Shown here: positions 52,561-60,944 of the stretch, piece after piece
Layout of the letters: each line of letters starts with the position of its first letter
Position numbering within the stretch: the stretch's first letter is position 1
Origin: Lishizhenia tianjinensis
GTDB lineage: Bacteria; Bacteroidota; Bacteroidia; Flavobacteriales_D; Crocinitomicaceae
Length of the DNA: 63,248 bases
Assembly: GCA_945902115.1 (NCBI GenBank)
Contig: CAMDLY010000008.1
Location: 1 to 63,248, forward strand
Reading direction: 5' to 3'
The notes under the pieces: generated by a model
The model's input: only the letters and a program-made list of their open reading frames with translations
Told to the model about the DNA's origin: nothing
Databases searched by the model: none
Position numbers and translations under genes: made by a program

Positions 52561-53199
52561 ATGCACTTCATTGATGATTCTTTAGATGCTTATGTATGTC
52601 AACACACATCGCCGGAAAGTGACCTATTACAAAGAATAAATAGGGAAACACACCTTGAAGTTCTGCAACCTCGTATGCTAAGCGGACATTTTCAAGGGCG
52701 ATTTTTGAGTATGCTTTCCAAAATGATTCGCCCAGAAAAAATATTGGAAATAGGAACATATACAGGGTATAGTGCGCTTTGTTTGGCAGAAGGACTCTCT
52801 TCAAAGGGTAAAATTGTTACTATTGATATAAATGAAGAATTGGAGTCTAGGGTAAGGGGCTACTTTGAATCATCCTCATTTTCTTCAAATATAGAATATC
52901 AAATTGGTGATGCAATGAAGATTATCCCATATCTTAATGAGTCTTGGGACTTGGTATTTATAGACGCCGATAAACAAAATTACCTTAATTATTATAAGCA
53001 GGTCTTTCCTCATGCACGAAAAGGGGGTTATATAATTGCTGATAATGTTTTATGGTCGGGTAAAGTTGTACAGCCCGATAAAGTTGATAAAGACACTTTA
53101 CATTTGCGTTCTTTCAATGAATACATCAGTAAGGACGAGTTTGTAGAGTGTATTATGTTACCCATAAGAGATGGATTAACAATCGCAAGAAAAAAATGA
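52561..53199 (+). CDS. SAM-dependent O-methyltransferase (class I, COMT-like)
   Basis: A 212-residue methyltransferase of the caffeoyl-CoA/catechol O-methyltransferase-3 family. Motif I ILEIGTYTGYSALCLAEGL, motif II VTIDINEELE, metal-site WDLVFIDADKQNYLNYY, and GGYIIADNVLWSGKVVQ are all present. It uses a divalent metal to methylate hydroxyls; substrate unknown. The stop overlaps the mnmD ATG as ATGA, so the two are coupled. Confidence 0.9.
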   Translation: MHFIDDSLDAYVCQHTSPESDLLQRINRETHLEVLQPRMLSGHFQGRFLSMLSKMIRPEKILEIGTYTGYSALCLAEGLSSKGKIVTIDINEELESRVRGYFESSSFSSNIEYQIGDAMKIIPYLNESWDLVFIDADKQNYLNYYKQVFPHARKGGYIIADNVLWSGKVVQPDKVDKDTLHLRSFNEYISKDEFVECIMLPIRDGLTIARKK

Positions 53200-53852
53200 G
53201 CTTAGAGCTAAGAGAAACTCAAGATGGATCTCACACGCTTTATATTACTGAGCTTGATGAACATTATCATTCATACCATGGAGCAATACAAGAAGCACTT
53301 CATGTATTCATAAATAATGGTCTAAATCCTCTTTTAAAGTCTAAACAGTTGAATATTCTTGAGGTTGGGTGGGGCACTGGATTAAACAGTCTGCTCACAT
53401 GTCATTATGCTAATAGTACATTAGTACGATATACTGGAATAGAGCCTTTTCCAATTGAAAAAGAATGCTCGTCAAAACTAAATTATGAAAGCAGATTATT
53501 AGGAGTTCAAAAAGGACTTTATGATCAAATAATTGATGCTCCATGGGAAGTGGAGACTTTTATTTCACCTAATTTTTCTATACATAAAATAAAGAATTTT
53601 ATTCAAACCTGGGATACCAAGTTAACATTTGATTTGGTTTATTACGATGCATTTGGTCCTCGAGCCCAAGCAGAAATGTGGGAACGAGATACCCTCGAGA
53701 AAGTCATAAGTAAAATGCACGCTGGAAGTATTTTAGTTACTTACTGCGCCAAAGGGCAATTAAAAAGAGATCTAGTTACACTTAACTGCAGGGTAGAAAC
53801 CTTACCCGGCCCCCCCGGAAAACGTGAAATGATAAGGGCTACAAAAAATTAA
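53196..53852 (+). CDS. mnmD: tRNA (mnm5s2U34) methyltransferase MnmD-like
   Basis: A 218-residue DUF752/MnmD methyltransferase, the stand-alone version of the methylating domain of MnmC, acting at the wobble uridine of some tRNAs. Motifs: YHSYHGAIQEALHVF, LEVGWGTGLNSLLT (SAM site), YYDAFGPRAQAEMWERDTL, YCAKGQLKRDL and LPGPPGKREM. ATG 53196 is preferred over 53148 because it overlaps the upstream stop (ATGA) and gives the normal family start. The FAD-dependent MnmC domain is absent, as usual in this phylum. Confidence 0.9.
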   Translation: MSLELRETQDGSHTLYITELDEHYHSYHGAIQEALHVFINNGLNPLLKSKQLNILEVGWGTGLNSLLTCHYANSTLVRYTGIEPFPIEKECSSKLNYESRLLGVQKGLYDQIIDAPWEVETFISPNFSIHKIKNFIQTWDTKLTFDLVYYDAFGPRAQAEMWERDTLEKVISKMHAGSILVTYCAKGQLKRDLVTLNCRVETLPGPPGKREMIRATKN

Positions 53853-53892
53853 TAAATTTTTTTAAAAAAATATCAATTGTAAAAAATTTAAC

Positions 53893-53900
53893 TACATTTG
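53893..53900 (+). promoter_or_regulatory. -7 element inside a gene-free gap
   Basis: TACATTTG matches TAnnTTTG but no reading frame begins downstream before the hairpin at 53952. It could start a short non-coding RNA ending near 53990, or be a chance match in an AT-rich gap. Confidence 0.25.
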
Positions 53901-53951
53901 TATCGAAATTACATTTCATAGTTGTAGTTTTATAGTTTTAGCATGGTTTAG

Positions 53952-53989
53952 CAAAATGAGGAATAAGTTACGGTTTATTCCTCATTTTG
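53952..53989. terminator. Perfect 15-bp hairpin between convergent genes
   Basis: CAAAATGAGGAATAA and its exact reverse complement flank the 8-base loop GTTACGGT. It lies two bases past the Nudix stop and about 100 bases past the mnmD stop, so it could terminate both strands. No long T-run follows on either strand, though the 3' arm ends TTTTG then ATTT on the plus strand. It is the only strong hairpin seen at a convergent junction in the window. It could also be the 3' end of a short RNA from the -7 element at 53893. Confidence 0.7.
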
Positions 53990-53991
53990 AT

Positions 53992-54594
53992 TTATACAAG
54001 TATCTCTTTTAGCTCACTAAGTATTAAAGCAGTCGCACCCCACACCAAGCAATTTTCGAAGCTGTAAGCAGGAATGTTCTTCATGTTTGTATTTCCAACT
54101 TGAATATCAGTATGACATATATTTGTTTCATCCAGTAGCTGCTCTAATGATACTTCATAAACTTCTACTACCTCCTCATTTATTGTAATCATGGGCTGTA
54201 ACGGATGAAGAAATACAAATGGATTGACCATAAAATTGGATACAGGTATGTATACCGGCGTGAGTACCTTTAGTAAATTTCCTCTTTCAATAGGTATCCC
54301 TAGCTCCTCAAAACTTTCTCTTCTCGAAGTATATTCTAATGTATCGTCAGTAGTATCTTTTTTACCTCCTGGAAAAGCAATTTGGCCCGAGTGATGACCA
54401 TTATATGTAGATCGCTTTATTAGTAAAAAGTGGAATTCTTCTTCTTTTTTAAAAAGATGCACAGCAACAGCAGACTCTTTCCGATTCGAAATATCTACAA
54501 GTTGATTGTATCGAAAAGGATAAAATGCTTTATGTGCCCTTTCACCCGGTAATTCCTTGGTAAACTTATTTGAGAGGTCTTGTATGGAAAGCAT
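53992..54594 (-). CDS. Nudix hydrolase, CoA diphosphatase type
   Basis: A 200-residue Nudix protein. HSGQIAFPGGKKD is the CoA-ase (UPF0035) signature and TSRRESFEELGI is the Nudix box core, with one-residue differences from the strict GX5EX7REUXEEXGU pattern as in this subfamily. A typical N-terminal segment (FLLIKRSTYNGH) precedes it. It likely hydrolyses coenzyme A or acyl-CoA to 3',5'-ADP and phosphopantetheine. Convergent with mnmD across a 139-bp gap, divergent from glnN. Confidence 0.88.
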   Translation of the reverse strand: MLSIQDLSNKFTKELPGERAHKAFYPFRYNQLVDISNRKESAVAVHLFKKEEEFHFLLIKRSTYNGHHSGQIAFPGGKKDTTDDTLEYTSRRESFEELGIPIERGNLLKVLTPVYIPVSNFMVNPFVFLHPLQPMITINEEVVEVYEVSLEQLLDETNICHTDIQVGNTNMKNIPAYSFENCLVWGATALILSELKEILV

Positions 54595-54598
54595 GTAT

Positions 54599-54606
54599 TA
54601 AAATTA
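54599..54606 (-). promoter_or_regulatory. Near-match -7 element of the Nudix gene
   Basis: The minus strand reads TAATTTTA, one mismatch from TAnnTTTG, with four bases to the ATG at 54594. Same spacing class as the other elements in this window. Confidence 0.3.
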
Positions 54607-54664
54607 TAGAATATCAAATCTCGCTTAAATTGTTGAAAAAAATGTAATATACCTTAAAAAAGTA

Positions 54665-54706
54665 GGGGTAATCAATAAAAAAAGTAATAAAAAATACAAT
54701 TACCCC
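54665..54706. promoter_or_regulatory. GGGGTAAT...ATTACCCC inverted repeat upstream of glnN
   Basis: GGGGTAAT (54665-54672) and its reverse complement ATTACCCC (54699-54706) are separated by 26 bases of A-rich sequence. The repeat ends 13 bases before the glnN -7 element. It could be an operator or two half-sites for a nitrogen-responsive regulator, or form a long-looped stem. G/C-rich runs are rare in this AT-rich gap, which makes the pairing noticeable. Confidence 0.4.
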
Positions 54707-54719
54707 CCAAAAAAATAAG

Positions 54720-54727
54720 TAATTTTG
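54720..54727 (+). promoter_or_regulatory. -7 promoter element of glnN
   Basis: TAATTTTG (full TAnnTTTG match) lies 15 bases before the glnN ATG at 54743, with an A-rich leader of roughly nine bases after the predicted start. No -33 TTTG is seen at normal spacing. Confidence 0.5.
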
Positions 54728-54742
54728 TAAAAAAATAAATAA

Positions 54743-56929
54743 ATGGCAACAAAAAGATTAGAAGCATATCAAGATGTACTGCACCGTGAACCAAGACATG
54801 TTGATTTCAATGGAAAATTATCCGATTTATTTGGAAAGAATGTTTTTCATGCGGAACAAATGAGAGAGTATTTACCTTCTGATACCTATAAGTTGATGAT
54901 GGACTGTATGACCCATGGTACGAGACTAGAAAGGAAAATTGCGGATCAAGTTGCCTCAGCCATGAAGGATTGGTCAATATCAAAAGGAGCCACACACTAT
55001 ACGCATTGGTTTCAGCCGTTAACGGGTTCTACGGCTGAAAAACATGATGCTTTTTTTAAACCCGTTGGTCCAGGAAGGGCAATAGAGCGGTTTGATGGTG
55101 ATATGCTCGTGCAACAAGAACCAGACGCGTCCTCTTTTCCTAATGGTGGGATTAGAAATACTTTTGAAGCGAGAGGTTATACTGCTTGGGACCCATCGTC
55201 TCCAGCTTTTGTAATAGGAAAAACATTGTGTATTCCTACCATATTTATTTCCTATACAGGAGAATCCTTGGACTATAAAATGCCTCTTTTAAAGGCGTTA
55301 CATGCAATGGATAACGCCGCGGTAGAGGTTTGCCAATACTTTGATAAAAATGTAACAAAAGTGAATGCAACCTTAGGTTGGGAGCAAGAATATTTCTTAA
55401 TTGATTCAGCTTTATTCAACGCGAGACCGGATTTAATGCTTACCGGAAGAGCACTTTTTGGGCACGCACCGGCAAAAGGACAGCAATTGGAAGATCATTA
55501 TTTTGGTTCTATACCAGAAAGGGTACATGCCTTCATGCGCGAGTTTGAAATTGAGGCTTTATTGCTCGGTATTCCTGTTACAACTCGCCACAACGAGGTT
55601 GCCCCCAACCAATTTGAGTGTGCCCCAATGTTCGAAGAATGTAATTTAGCGAATGACCACAACTTATTGTTGATGGATATAATGGAAAAAATTGCAAGAA
55701 AACATAATTTTCGAGTACTCTTACATGAAAAACCTTTCTCTGGAGTCAATGGCTCAGGGAAACATAATAATTGGTCGTTAAGCACCAACACAGGGGTAAA
55801 TTTGTTAGCTCCGGGTAAAAACCCTAAATCTAATTTGCAGTTTTTGACATTTTTTGTCAATACCATCAAAGCCATTCATGACAATGCAGACATACTTCGT
55901 GCTTGTATTGCTTCTGCCGGTAATGACCATAGACTTGGAGCCAACGAAGCACCTCCAGCGATCATTTCCGCATTTATAGGAACACAATTATCTTCTATTC
56001 TTGACGATCTTGAAAAGAATATTAAGGCTGGAAAAATGACGCCTCAGGATAAGACAGAACTAAAAATGAATATTGGAAAAATCCCTCAAATAATGTTGGA
56101 TAATACCGATAGAAATAGAACTTCACCTTTTGCATTCACAGGAAATAAATTCGAGTTCCGAGCAGTGGGCTCTTCGGCAAATTGTGGTTCTTCGATGATT
56201 GTCTTAAATACAATTGTCGCAAAACAATTAAAAGATTTCAAAAAATCTGTGGATAGTAGAATATCGAAAGGTGAGGCCAAAGACGAAGCCATTTTGAAGG
56301 AGTTACAGGTTCTGATTAAGAACTCAAAGAAGATTAGATTCGAGGGTAACGGTTATGGTGACGAATGGGTGAAAGAGGCTGAAAAAAGAGGTTTATCAAA
56401 CTTAAAGGATACACCAAGAGCACTCAAAGTTTGGCATGATAAAAAGGTAGAGAAGTTGTTTGAAGAAATGAACGTTCTTTCCGCCCGAGAATTGGAGGCC
56501 AGAAGAGAAATAGAGTTTGATAATTATATCATGAAAATCCAAATTGAGTCAAGATTGATGGGAGATATTACACAAAATTATTTTACTCCTGCAGCAATTC
56601 AATATCAAAATAAGCTAATTAAAAATGTTCAGGGCTTGTTACATATATTAGGTGAAAAAAACGGACGAATTGCCTCCAAGGCTCAAATTGAGATTATTGA
56701 ACGAATTTCTCTTCACTTAAATAAGATGCGTGTTGCTGCAGAGCTAATGTTGGAACAACGAAAAATTGCCAATAAGATTGAAGATGTCGAGGAAAAAGCC
56801 ATTGCATACTGCGATAAAGTAAAGCACTACTTTGATGAAATTCGCTATCACGCCGATAAACTAGAATTATTGATTGAAGATGAATTGTGGCCACTTCCTA
56901 AGTTCAGAGAATTATTATTTACAAGATAA
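54743..56929 (+). CDS. glnN: Type III glutamine synthetase
   Basis: A 728-residue GSIII enzyme forming glutamine from glutamate and ammonia. Type III features: the length, GATHYTHWFQPLTGSTAEKHDAF near the N-terminus, GWEQEYFLID for metal binding, TTRHNEVAPNQFECAPMFEE, and HEKPFSGVNGSGKHNNWSL with the ATP-binding and metal residues; RTSPFAFTGNKFEFRAVGSSANC follows. The C-terminal helical region from about 430 is the GSIII-specific extension. Main ammonia-assimilating enzyme in many Bacteroidota. Upstream inverted repeat suggests regulation. Confidence 0.96.
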   Translation: MATKRLEAYQDVLHREPRHVDFNGKLSDLFGKNVFHAEQMREYLPSDTYKLMMDCMTHGTRLERKIADQVASAMKDWSISKGATHYTHWFQPLTGSTAEKHDAFFKPVGPGRAIERFDGDMLVQQEPDASSFPNGGIRNTFEARGYTAWDPSSPAFVIGKTLCIPTIFISYTGESLDYKMPLLKALHAMDNAAVEVCQYFDKNVTKVNATLGWEQEYFLIDSALFNARPDLMLTGRALFGHAPAKGQQLEDHYFGSIPERVHAFMREFEIEALLLGIPVTTRHNEVAPNQFECAPMFEECNLANDHNLLLMDIMEKIARKHNFRVLLHEKPFSGVNGSGKHNNWSLSTNTGVNLLAPGKNPKSNLQFLTFFVNTIKAIHDNADILRACIASAGNDHRLGANEAPPAIISAFIGTQLSSILDDLEKNIKAGKMTPQDKTELKMNIGKIPQIMLDNTDRNRTSPFAFTGNKFEFRAVGSSANCGSSMIVLNTIVAKQLKDFKKSVDSRISKGEAKDEAILKELQVLIKNSKKIRFEGNGYGDEWVKEAEKRGLSNLKDTPRALKVWHDKKVEKLFEEMNVLSARELEARREIEFDNYIMKIQIESRLMGDITQNYFTPAAIQYQNKLIKNVQGLLHILGEKNGRIASKAQIEIIERISLHLNKMRVAAELMLEQRKIANKIEDVEEKAIAYCDKVKHYFDEIRYHADKLELLIEDELWPLPKFRELLFTR

Positions 56930-56991
56930 TTTAAAGAAGTTAAACGGATAAATAAAGTTGTATTGCAATTCTATAGGTGTTGCTATCACTT

Positions 56992-58254
56992 TTATATGAA
57001 TATACGAATGAGTTCGATTAAACCTGAATAGAATCCTTTTGGTTTTTCGAACTCTAAAACCATTTTTTCTTTTTTATCATTAACTCGTTCCTTGGTGATT
57101 GGTTTTGTTGAATTTAAGATTTCTTTCGATGTATTGAAGCCAGGAAAAGCGTCTAGTATATAGGCATAATAACCGGTATTTTTTACTTCAAGCAAGTAAG
57201 AGAGCTCACCACCTAAATATTTATTTGGGGTGCTTATTTCCTTAATTTTTGGTTTTTGATTGGAAAAAGAAAACACAAATGTAGTTGGAGAAATTTCATA
57301 ACAAAATAGAGAAAGATTATCAGAAAATTCTATAGCATCGGCTATAATCTCGGTATTTTTCGCCCTGAAAAGTTCATTAGCGTAGGCTAAAACTTGACTT
57401 TTTGATTGAGGATCTTTGAAAGAGATCAATAATGATCCAATAGGTATACCTGGTAGTGAACTATTATCTAAAAAGGAGAAACCACCGTAAGCTGCACTAA
57501 AGTATTCAATCGATGAAAGGAATGGTTTTAAAGAATTATCATTCTTGTACAACCACTCTTTTTCAATTGTACTCGGAACCCAACAAAATTCAACTCCTTT
57601 TTCTTCGGGTATGTAATGTCTTTTGTGTGAAGAATTTTGCTGACTAATCATTAGGGTTATAGCCTTATTGGCATTATCAAATTCATAAGTAGAAATATGC
57701 TTTCCAGCATTAAATTCATAAAGGATTAATTCGCCTTGTAGGTCACTTTTTAGCTGGTGCATGGACATTTCAGAAAATAAAGTATCGAACTTGTATTCTT
57801 TATTTGACCCAAGTGAAATATATCCATAGCGACCACGAATAGAACATGGTAGATTATACGTTTCTGAGAATTTTAAAAAAGCATCTTTATTAATTACAGT
57901 GAATCGAGAAAACACATGAGGTTTATCTTGGATATCGCAGACAATAAGTTCTACAGGTTTAAGTTGATCAATTCCTAAATCCATTAAGGGAGTTTCTTTT
58001 TCCTGTAGGGCATCAATTTTCGATTTCAGGCGTGTGAAAAATGCTTGATCTTTGACGTCGAAAATAGTTACTAAAGATAACTCCTTTAAAAATTGAATAG
58101 CATCGAACTTGACATAATATACAGTGGATTTGGGAAGTTCAACGGTCAATTCACTTTCAAGATCTTTTTCAAACGCAGTAATATTCAGCATGAAAAATAA
58201 TGAGATAATGCCAAGTAAAATGATAACAGATAAAATTTCTCTGACTTTCTTCAT
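56992..58254 (-). CDS. Membrane-anchored protein of unknown function
   Basis: A 420-residue protein I do not recognise. It begins with a positively charged stretch and one hydrophobic helix (ILSVIILLGIISLFFML), so it is probably anchored in the inner membrane or carries an uncleaved signal, with the rest periplasmic. The remainder is mixed alpha/beta with no repeats, cysteine clusters or catalytic motif seen. A lone gene, convergent with glnN (62-bp gap) and divergent from the PlsC-like gene (42-bp gap). No domain call is offered. Confidence 0.7.
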   Translation of the reverse strand: MKKVREILSVIILLGIISLFFMLNITAFEKDLESELTVELPKSTVYYVKFDAIQFLKELSLVTIFDVKDQAFFTRLKSKIDALQEKETPLMDLGIDQLKPVELIVCDIQDKPHVFSRFTVINKDAFLKFSETYNLPCSIRGRYGYISLGSNKEYKFDTLFSEMSMHQLKSDLQGELILYEFNAGKHISTYEFDNANKAITLMISQQNSSHKRHYIPEEKGVEFCWVPSTIEKEWLYKNDNSLKPFLSSIEYFSAAYGGFSFLDNSSLPGIPIGSLLISFKDPQSKSQVLAYANELFRAKNTEIIADAIEFSDNLSLFCYEISPTTFVFSFSNQKPKIKEISTPNKYLGGELSYLLEVKNTGYYAYILDAFPGFNTSKEILNSTKPITKERVNDKKEKMVLEFEKPKGFYSGLIELIRIFI

Positions 58255-58296
58255 GCAAAGTAAAGTTAATTGATTCTTCTAATCTACCTTTACGAA

Positions 58297-58839
58297 ATGA
58301 AAAAAATAGCACAATTCCTTTTTTGGATAAGCGGATGGAAAATTGCAAATAATCACCCTAAAAATGTAAAAAAGGGTGTTATAGTTGTAGGTCCTCATAC
58401 TTCTAATTGGGATTTTGTCATTGGTAGACTTGCATTTATCTATTACGGCATAAAAGGAAAGTTTCTGATTAAAAAAGAGGCTTTTTTCTTTCCCCTGGGG
58501 TATTTTCTTAAAGCAACAGGAGGAATACCTGTACATAGGGCGCAACGGAATAACATTACTGAGACGGCTGTTAAATTTTTTCAGGAAGAAGAAGAATTAT
58601 TTCTAGTTTTTACCCCTGAAGGCACAAGATCTTATAATCCTAATTGGAAAAAGGGCTTTTATTATATAGCACTTAAGGCAAAAGTCCCAATTTATATTTG
58701 TTACATGGATTATGAAAGAAAAATTGGTGGATTCCATGGAGAATTCGTCCCAACGGGAGACGTCAATAAAGACATTCAATCCATAAAAGATATTTTGACA
58801 AACTATAAAGGTAAGTACCCAGAAAACGGAGTTTACTGA
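58297..58839 (+). CDS. PlsC-family 1-acyl-glycerol-phosphate acyltransferase-like
   Basis: A 180-residue acyltransferase. The catalytic HX4D is GPHTSNWDFVIGR, block II is FLIKKEAFFFPLG, block III is FTPEGTRSYNPNWKKGF, and a VPIYICYMDY block follows. It is shorter than PlsC (about 240), like the small 'acyltransferase' homologues in Bacteroidota that act on glycerophospholipids or other lipids. ATG 58297 is preferred to the TTG at 58270; a near-match TACCTTTA sits five bases upstream. Its stop overlaps the DUF5522 gene by seven bases. Confidence 0.85.
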   Translation: MKKIAQFLFWISGWKIANNHPKNVKKGVIVVGPHTSNWDFVIGRLAFIYYGIKGKFLIKKEAFFFPLGYFLKATGGIPVHRAQRNNITETAVKFFQEEEELFLVFTPEGTRSYNPNWKKGFYYIALKAKVPIYICYMDYERKIGGFHGEFVPTGDVNKDIQSIKDILTNYKGKYPENGVY

Positions 58840-58991
58840 TTAGGGTTATCTTTAATAGTATTGGTGTTTAAATCGTAACCAAATGGACAGTGTTTACAAC
58901 CACTTTTGCAACAATAACCTCTTTTTAAGTGGTAAGAATCTGTAAAAATAATATATCCTTCCTCTCCAATGTAATAGTCGGTACTATTCAT
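58833..58991 (-). CDS. Cysteine-rich DUF5522 protein
   Basis: A very small protein of about 52 residues from ATG 58991 (65 from 59030). The family core is TDYYIGEEGYIIFTDSYHLKRGYCC then KSGCKHCPFGY: four cysteines in a CCxxxCxxC pattern, probably binding a metal. Function unknown; it is often next to O-methyltransferase or lipid genes in Bacteroidota. The internal start is preferred because starting at 59030 would overlap the divergent PLP-enzyme gene's 5' end by 22 bases. The 3' end overlaps plsC by seven bases. Confidence 0.8.
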   Translation of the reverse strand: MNSTDYYIGEEGYIIFTDSYHLKRGYCCKSGCKHCPFGYDLNTNTIKDNPNQ

Positions 58992-59008
58992 TGTGTCTCT
59001 TTTAGAAA

Positions 59009-59920
59009 ATGATGATAAATCTTCAGACATATTTAAATTGGGTAGAGGATAAAATTAATAACTCAAATTTAGAAAGTTTTTCTCTAGACATAAACGAATC
59101 AAAGGTTAAAATGTTTGTTAAAAGAGACGATTTAATTCATGAAACAATTTCTGGTAACAAACTGAGAAAATTAAAATATAATGTTGTGGCTGCTATTGAG
59201 CAAAATTGTACACGATTAGTAACTTTTGGAGGGGCTTTCTCCAATCATTTATTGGCAACGGCATTTTTGTGTGTAGAGTTTCAGATTCCATTAACTTTGA
59301 TGGTAAGGGGTGAGGAGCTCAATCAATTTTCTAACAAAATTCTTTCGTATTGCCATCAACAAGGGATTCAATTGATATTTCTTACCAGGGATAATTACAA
59401 GACTATTAAAAGAAAAACGGGGGTTCATTATTTAGGAACTGAGAAGTGTTGGTTTATTCCTGAGGGCGGTGCAAATAGTGAGGGTGTAAAAGGAACTGAA
59501 GAAATAATAGATGGAATTACCAAATTCGATATTTATGTTGTTGCCCAGGGAACAACTACAACAAGTATTGGTATCTATAATAAGATGTCGGATGATTCTA
59601 CTTTATATGTAATCCCAGCACTAAAAAACTTTCAAAGTAAAGATGAAATGATTTCAATTTCTCCATCAAGCGACTACAGAAAAAAGTTGATCTCATTGAA
59701 TTACGACGAAATGGGAAGATATGGAAAGAAAACTTCTGCTTTGAGTGACTTTGAGAAAAAAATCAAAAATCAAATTCATTTTGAGCTAGACCCAATATAC
59801 ACATTGAAAGCGCTGTACGCCTTTTGTAAGTATACTTCCACTAATCATTCAGAACTTTTATCGGAAAAAAAAATCCTCTTCGTTCACACGGGAGGACTTA
59901 ATCAAAAATGGTGGGAGTAG
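59009..59920 (+). CDS. ACC deaminase / D-cysteine desulfhydrase-like PLP enzyme
   Basis: A 303-residue fold-type II PLP protein. The PLP lysine is in ETISGNKLRKLKYN and the phosphate loop in GGAFSNHLLATA; the C-terminal glycine-rich segment is AQGTTTTSIGIYN where most members have a GTGGT motif. Relatives deaminate 1-aminocyclopropane-1-carboxylate or desulfhydrate D-cysteine; the true substrate here cannot be told. Two ATGs at 59009 and 59012. Its TAG directly abuts the convergent PorP stop. Confidence 0.85.
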   Translation: MMINLQTYLNWVEDKINNSNLESFSLDINESKVKMFVKRDDLIHETISGNKLRKLKYNVVAAIEQNCTRLVTFGGAFSNHLLATAFLCVEFQIPLTLMVRGEELNQFSNKILSYCHQQGIQLIFLTRDNYKTIKRKTGVHYLGTEKCWFIPEGGANSEGVKGTEEIIDGITKFDIYVVAQGTTTTSIGIYNKMSDDSTLYVIPALKNFQSKDEMISISPSSDYRKKLISLNYDEMGRYGKKTSALSDFEKKIKNQIHFELDPIYTLKALYAFCKYTSTNHSELLSEKKILFVHTGGLNQKWWE

Positions 59921-60940
59921 TTATTTCAAATTTTTGATTTTACTCCTTTTTTTCGTTTTAGAAAAAAATTGAGATTTGAAATATACCTCTAAAGCTCCTA
60001 TACTATTGTTGACATTACTCAAATTAGATACAGTGGCATCAAAAGACAGACCGAAGCGATATCCAGCTATGTTCATTCCAAAAGTCGCTACGATAGCATC
60101 ATTCCATCTGTAATATACACCGTAACTGATGCTTTTACTTTTTCGAAGGTTTGTATATTTGGCCCCCTCATCTAGCAGATTGTCCACACTTGCTCCGAAT
60201 ACTAGACTTGTGTTTGGTCCACTTTGATATAGAATGACGTTTGGCGAAACTCTTAAATTATCTCTTATTGTTTCAATATCACCACCTAAATGCAAGGTAT
60301 AAAGTGAGTACAAACGGTCTCCCCCAAAAGAAAAGTCTATTTTTGGACGTGTTAGGTGTTTTGCTGAGAACCCACCTTTAAAATAGGATCCATCGATTTC
60401 TAATTGATAATACAGCCCTGCAGCGATATCCAATGCTGTATAGCTATTGTTCAAATTCTCACCTGATGTGGAAGGATCTGTATTGAAACCAAGACCTGTC
60501 CATTGAGATTCCCATGTTTGATCGGCGGTAGAAAAACCTTGCATGAAAAATCCTGGCGATATACCTACAGAAAGCTTGTTGTATTTGTCAACCTGCATGG
60601 TATAACTTACTGGGATAGAAATATTCGTAGTCATCAATCTTCCATCTCCTGTTTGATGATTATAGGCATTTAATCCTACTCCAAAATGGTTGTTCTTTCC
60701 TTGTTGGTCGGGTATTTTAACTTCTGCAGCGAAAGTATTCGTTCTCATCGGTTGTCCGCCAATGGAAAAATATTGAAAACGGCAATTCGTGTAAAAACCA
60801 AAGTCTGAATCCTCGGTGGCTACTGCAGCAGGATTTAACAGCGTATTTGATTGATACCAATTACTGGATTGAATGTCTTGTTGTGCTGACAATTCACCAT
60901 AAGTGAATAATGCTACTATTAGGAAATAAATTTTCTTCAT
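59921..60940 (-). CDS. PorP/SprF-family T9SS membrane protein
   Basis: A 339-residue outer-membrane beta-barrel with signal peptide MKKIYFLIVALFTYGELSAQ. LLNPAAVATEDSDFGFYTN and YFSIGGQPMRTNTFAAEV are the PorP/SprF signature, and it ends with strands such as YRFGLSFDATVSNLSN. PorP/SprF proteins pair with one type B cargo each and help anchor or export it through the T9SS. ATG 60940 (signal peptide start) is preferred over 60964. It follows the partner cargo gene by four bases. Confidence 0.92.
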   Translation of the reverse strand: MKKIYFLIVALFTYGELSAQQDIQSSNWYQSNTLLNPAAVATEDSDFGFYTNCRFQYFSIGGQPMRTNTFAAEVKIPDQQGKNNHFGVGLNAYNHQTGDGRLMTTNISIPVSYTMQVDKYNKLSVGISPGFFMQGFSTADQTWESQWTGLGFNTDPSTSGENLNNSYTALDIAAGLYYQLEIDGSYFKGGFSAKHLTRPKIDFSFGGDRLYSLYTLHLGGDIETIRDNLRVSPNVILYQSGPNTSLVFGASVDNLLDEGAKYTNLRKSKSISYGVYYRWNDAIVATFGMNIAGYRFGLSFDATVSNLSNVNNSIGALEVYFKSQFFSKTKKRSKIKNLK

Positions 60941-60944
60941 TTTT

